Of a stretch of DNA of 15,495 nucleotides, positions 14,202 through 15,495 are shown one piece after another. Position numbers and translations under genes: made by a program. Numbering within the stretch: the first letter of the stretch is position 1; every line of letters starts with the position of its first letter. The stretch lies in the NCBI GenBank assembly GCA_009925905.1, contig RFPZ01000028.1, forward strand, positions 1 through 15,495, in the 5' to 3' direction. Below the pieces are notes generated by a model. It searched no databases. It was not told the origin of the DNA and saw only the letters and a program-made list of their open reading frames with translations. This DNA comes from Candidatus Aquidulcis frankliniae (lineage in GTDB: Bacteria > Chloroflexota > Limnocylindria > Limnocylindrales > Limnocylindraceae).

Positions 14202-14915
14202 CTACTGCGCAGGGTCGGCGATCCTTGAGGCCTCCTCGAAATCGATCGCGCCCGAGAGGAGCGCTTCACCCAGGATGAGCGTCGCAACGCCGGCATCGCG
14301 AAGGCGGCGAATGCCATCAAGATCACTCACGCCACCCGCAACATTCAACTCCATCGCCGGTTGACGAGCTGCGAGGCGCGCAAACGCCGCACTCTCGTTC
14401 GCGCCGCCCCCGTGACTCAACACAATTCGCGAAACCCCCGCTGCGGCGAGTTCATCGATTAGCACCTCTGCAGTCGGGGTAGCGGATCGCCTCCAGTTGA
14501 ACGACGCAATTCGATCTGGTCGGGGGTCAAAGCCAACGGCAAGCCAGTCTCCGGCTGCGGCGATGCATGCCGAGAGTTTTTCTGGCTCATCGATAAGTGC
14601 GAGCGATATCACCGCACGCGTCGCTCCGGCAGCAAACGCGATGCGGATTCCCTCGGGCGACTCGAGCCCGCCCGCAACCTGAAGCGGTGTTGCAACCAGG
14701 CTTGCAACGGCGCCGATTGATTCGATGTTGACTGGCGCTGCAGCACGTGCCCCATCAAAGTCAACAAGATGAATCAGAGTTGCACCACGATCCACAAAAT
14801 GCCGTGCAATTCGTGCAGGCTGATCGGTTGGCGCACCGACACCAGTTGCAGCACCGGGCCAAAAGACAATGCGGGATCGACCCTTGTCAAGATCAATAGA
14901 AGGAACGATGCGCAT
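14202..14915 (-). CDS. Divergent HisA/HisF-family (beta/alpha)8 barrel protein
   Basis: HisA isomerises ProFAR in histidine synthesis. This 237-residue protein keeps the barrel outline: VPSIDLDKG with the first catalytic Asp (D8), LIHLVDFDGA (48-57), the phosphate loop LQVAGGLES (78-86), a central Asp (D130 in VGFDPRPD), and the second phosphate loop NVAGGVSDLDGI (191-202). The usual RDGT segment is replaced by LSHGGGANES (166-175), and the loop after strand 1 reads FWPGAATGVG instead of the usual charged loop. It may be a true but divergent HisA, or a paralogue with another aminosugar-phosphate substrate. No other his gene is in view. It follows the threonine aldolase stop by 13 nt, without a Shine-Dalgarno. 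Confidence 0.8.
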   Translation of the reverse strand: MRIVPSIDLDKGRSRIVFWPGAATGVGAPTDQPARIARHFVDRGATLIHLVDFDGARAAAPVNIESIGAVASLVATPLQVAGGLESPEGIRIAFAAGATRAVISLALIDEPEKLSACIAAAGDWLAVGFDPRPDRIASFNWRRSATPTAEVLIDELAAAGVSRIVLSHGGGANESAAFARLAARQPAMELNVAGGVSDLDGIRRLRDAGVATLILGEALLSGAIDFEEASRIADPAQ

Positions 14916-14928
14916 CTGCTGCGTTGCG

Positions 14929-15495
14929 CTACGCGGTTTCGGTCAGCGCTGCAGCGGTTGCCGCGATCGTCTTGGTAATCTCTTCGTCACCAATTCCGTA
15001 ATGCGTTACCGCGCGAATCTGCCCGTGTGGGTACGCAACCATCAACACTCCGCGCTTCTCCAGTGCAGCAAGGAAGCGTGTGCGGCGCTCTATGCCGCCC
15101 GTCACCTTGAAGATCACGAAGTTGGTTGTGACGCGCGCTGGATCCAGTCGCTCGCCTTCAGGTTGCGCGATGTGCCCAGGTGAAATGACATCAGGAAGCG
15201 CGGCGATCTCCGTAGCGAGGCGACGTGCATTGACATGATCCTCCGCAAGGCGCTTCACGGTGCCCTCTGGTCCATCAGAGAGTGCAACTAACCCTGCAGC
15301 GGCGAGCACGCCAACCTGCCGCATCCCGCCGCCAAGGAGCTTGCGCGCGCGGCGCGCCTTCCAGATGAACTCCTTGCTCCCAACGACGACGCTGCCAATC
15401 GGTGCGGCGAGCCCCTTGCTTAAGCAAAAGGTGGCACTGTCGGCATCGGCAACCAGGTCGCGTGCAGCGACGCCGAGCCCTACAACTGCATTGAA
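14929..15495 (-). CDS. ltaE: Low-specificity L-threonine aldolase, C-terminal part (cut by window edge)
   Basis: This PLP enzyme cleaves L-threonine or allo-threonine to glycine and acetaldehyde. The 188 visible residues lack the N-terminus. They start at FNAVVGLGV, which in the family directly follows the PLP-contacting DGAR motif. The PLP lysine lies in TFCLSKGLAAPIGSVVVGS (K27 of the visible part), followed by RRARKLLGGGMRQVGVLAAA, a hallmark of the family. The C-terminal domain contains TNFVIFKV and the usual final helix. The frame is open to the window end. It is the first visible gene of a minus-strand run with the HisA-like and EamA genes. Confidence 0.93.
   Translation of the reverse strand, partial: FNAVVGLGVAARDLVADADSATFCLSKGLAAPIGSVVVGSKEFIWKARRARKLLGGGMRQVGVLAAAGLVALSDGPEGTVKRLAEDHVNARRLATEIAALPDVISPGHIAQPEGERLDPARVTTNFVIFKVTGGIERRTRFLAALEKRGVLMVAYPHGQIRAVTHYGIGDEEITKTIAATAAALTETA

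Noticed and set aside
14165..14326. 54-residue N-terminal extension of the EamA transporter
   Set aside because: It is Arg/Ser-rich and overlaps the HisA-like coding sequence in another frame; the helices start after the ATG at 14164.

Overview
The window looks like ordinary chromosomal DNA from a moderately GC-rich bacterium with actinobacterial or Chloroflexota-like traits. The evidence is an hspR-lon gene pair, TAGGGT/TAGCCT-type -10 boxes, many starts without a Shine-Dalgarno sequence, RG-rich and lysine/alanine-rich protein tails, and a CCA-encoding tRNA-Arg. I see no integrase, transposase, CRISPR array, phage gene or rRNA. The species cannot be fixed from the sequence alone. About 92% of the window is coding or tRNA.

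Left block, minus strand (1-4768), in transcription order: csoR (copper-type CsoR sensor), rsmG (16S rRNA m7G methyltransferase), kimA (KimA/YdaO-type potassium importer), hspR (MerR-type heat-shock repressor) and lon (cut by the window edge). hspR and lon overlap by ATGA. A good promoter places the hspR transcript start on or next to its GTG codon, which suggests a leaderless mRNA. The csoR start overlaps a 17-bp pseudo-palindrome that looks like a CsoR operator.

Middle block, plus strand (4861-11195): hpt (purine salvage) and a four-helix membrane protein of unknown function. A leader then precedes a tight run of five genes: an NYN-domain ribonuclease-like protein with a long low-complexity tail, holB (clamp-loader delta prime), an unrecognised protein whose C-terminal third has a PD-(D/E)XK nuclease pattern, an acyl-ACP thioesterase-like protein, and a secreted HNH/DUF1524-type nuclease. 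holB, the PD-(D/E)XK candidate and the thioesterase are linked by ATGA stop/start overlaps. Three nuclease folds thus lie around one replication gene; this is the most interesting neighbourhood here.

Right block, minus strand (11196-15495), in transcription order: L-threonine aldolase (cut by the window edge), a divergent HisA/HisF-family barrel, an EamA transporter, a lipoprotein cyclophilin, a cytoplasmic cyclophilin, a 275-bp intergenic stretch packed with hairpins and ending in a Rho-independent terminator, tRNA-Arg(CCG), and a small two-helix membrane protein only 20 nt downstream of the tRNA. The secreted nuclease and this small membrane protein converge with adjacent stop codons and no spacer.
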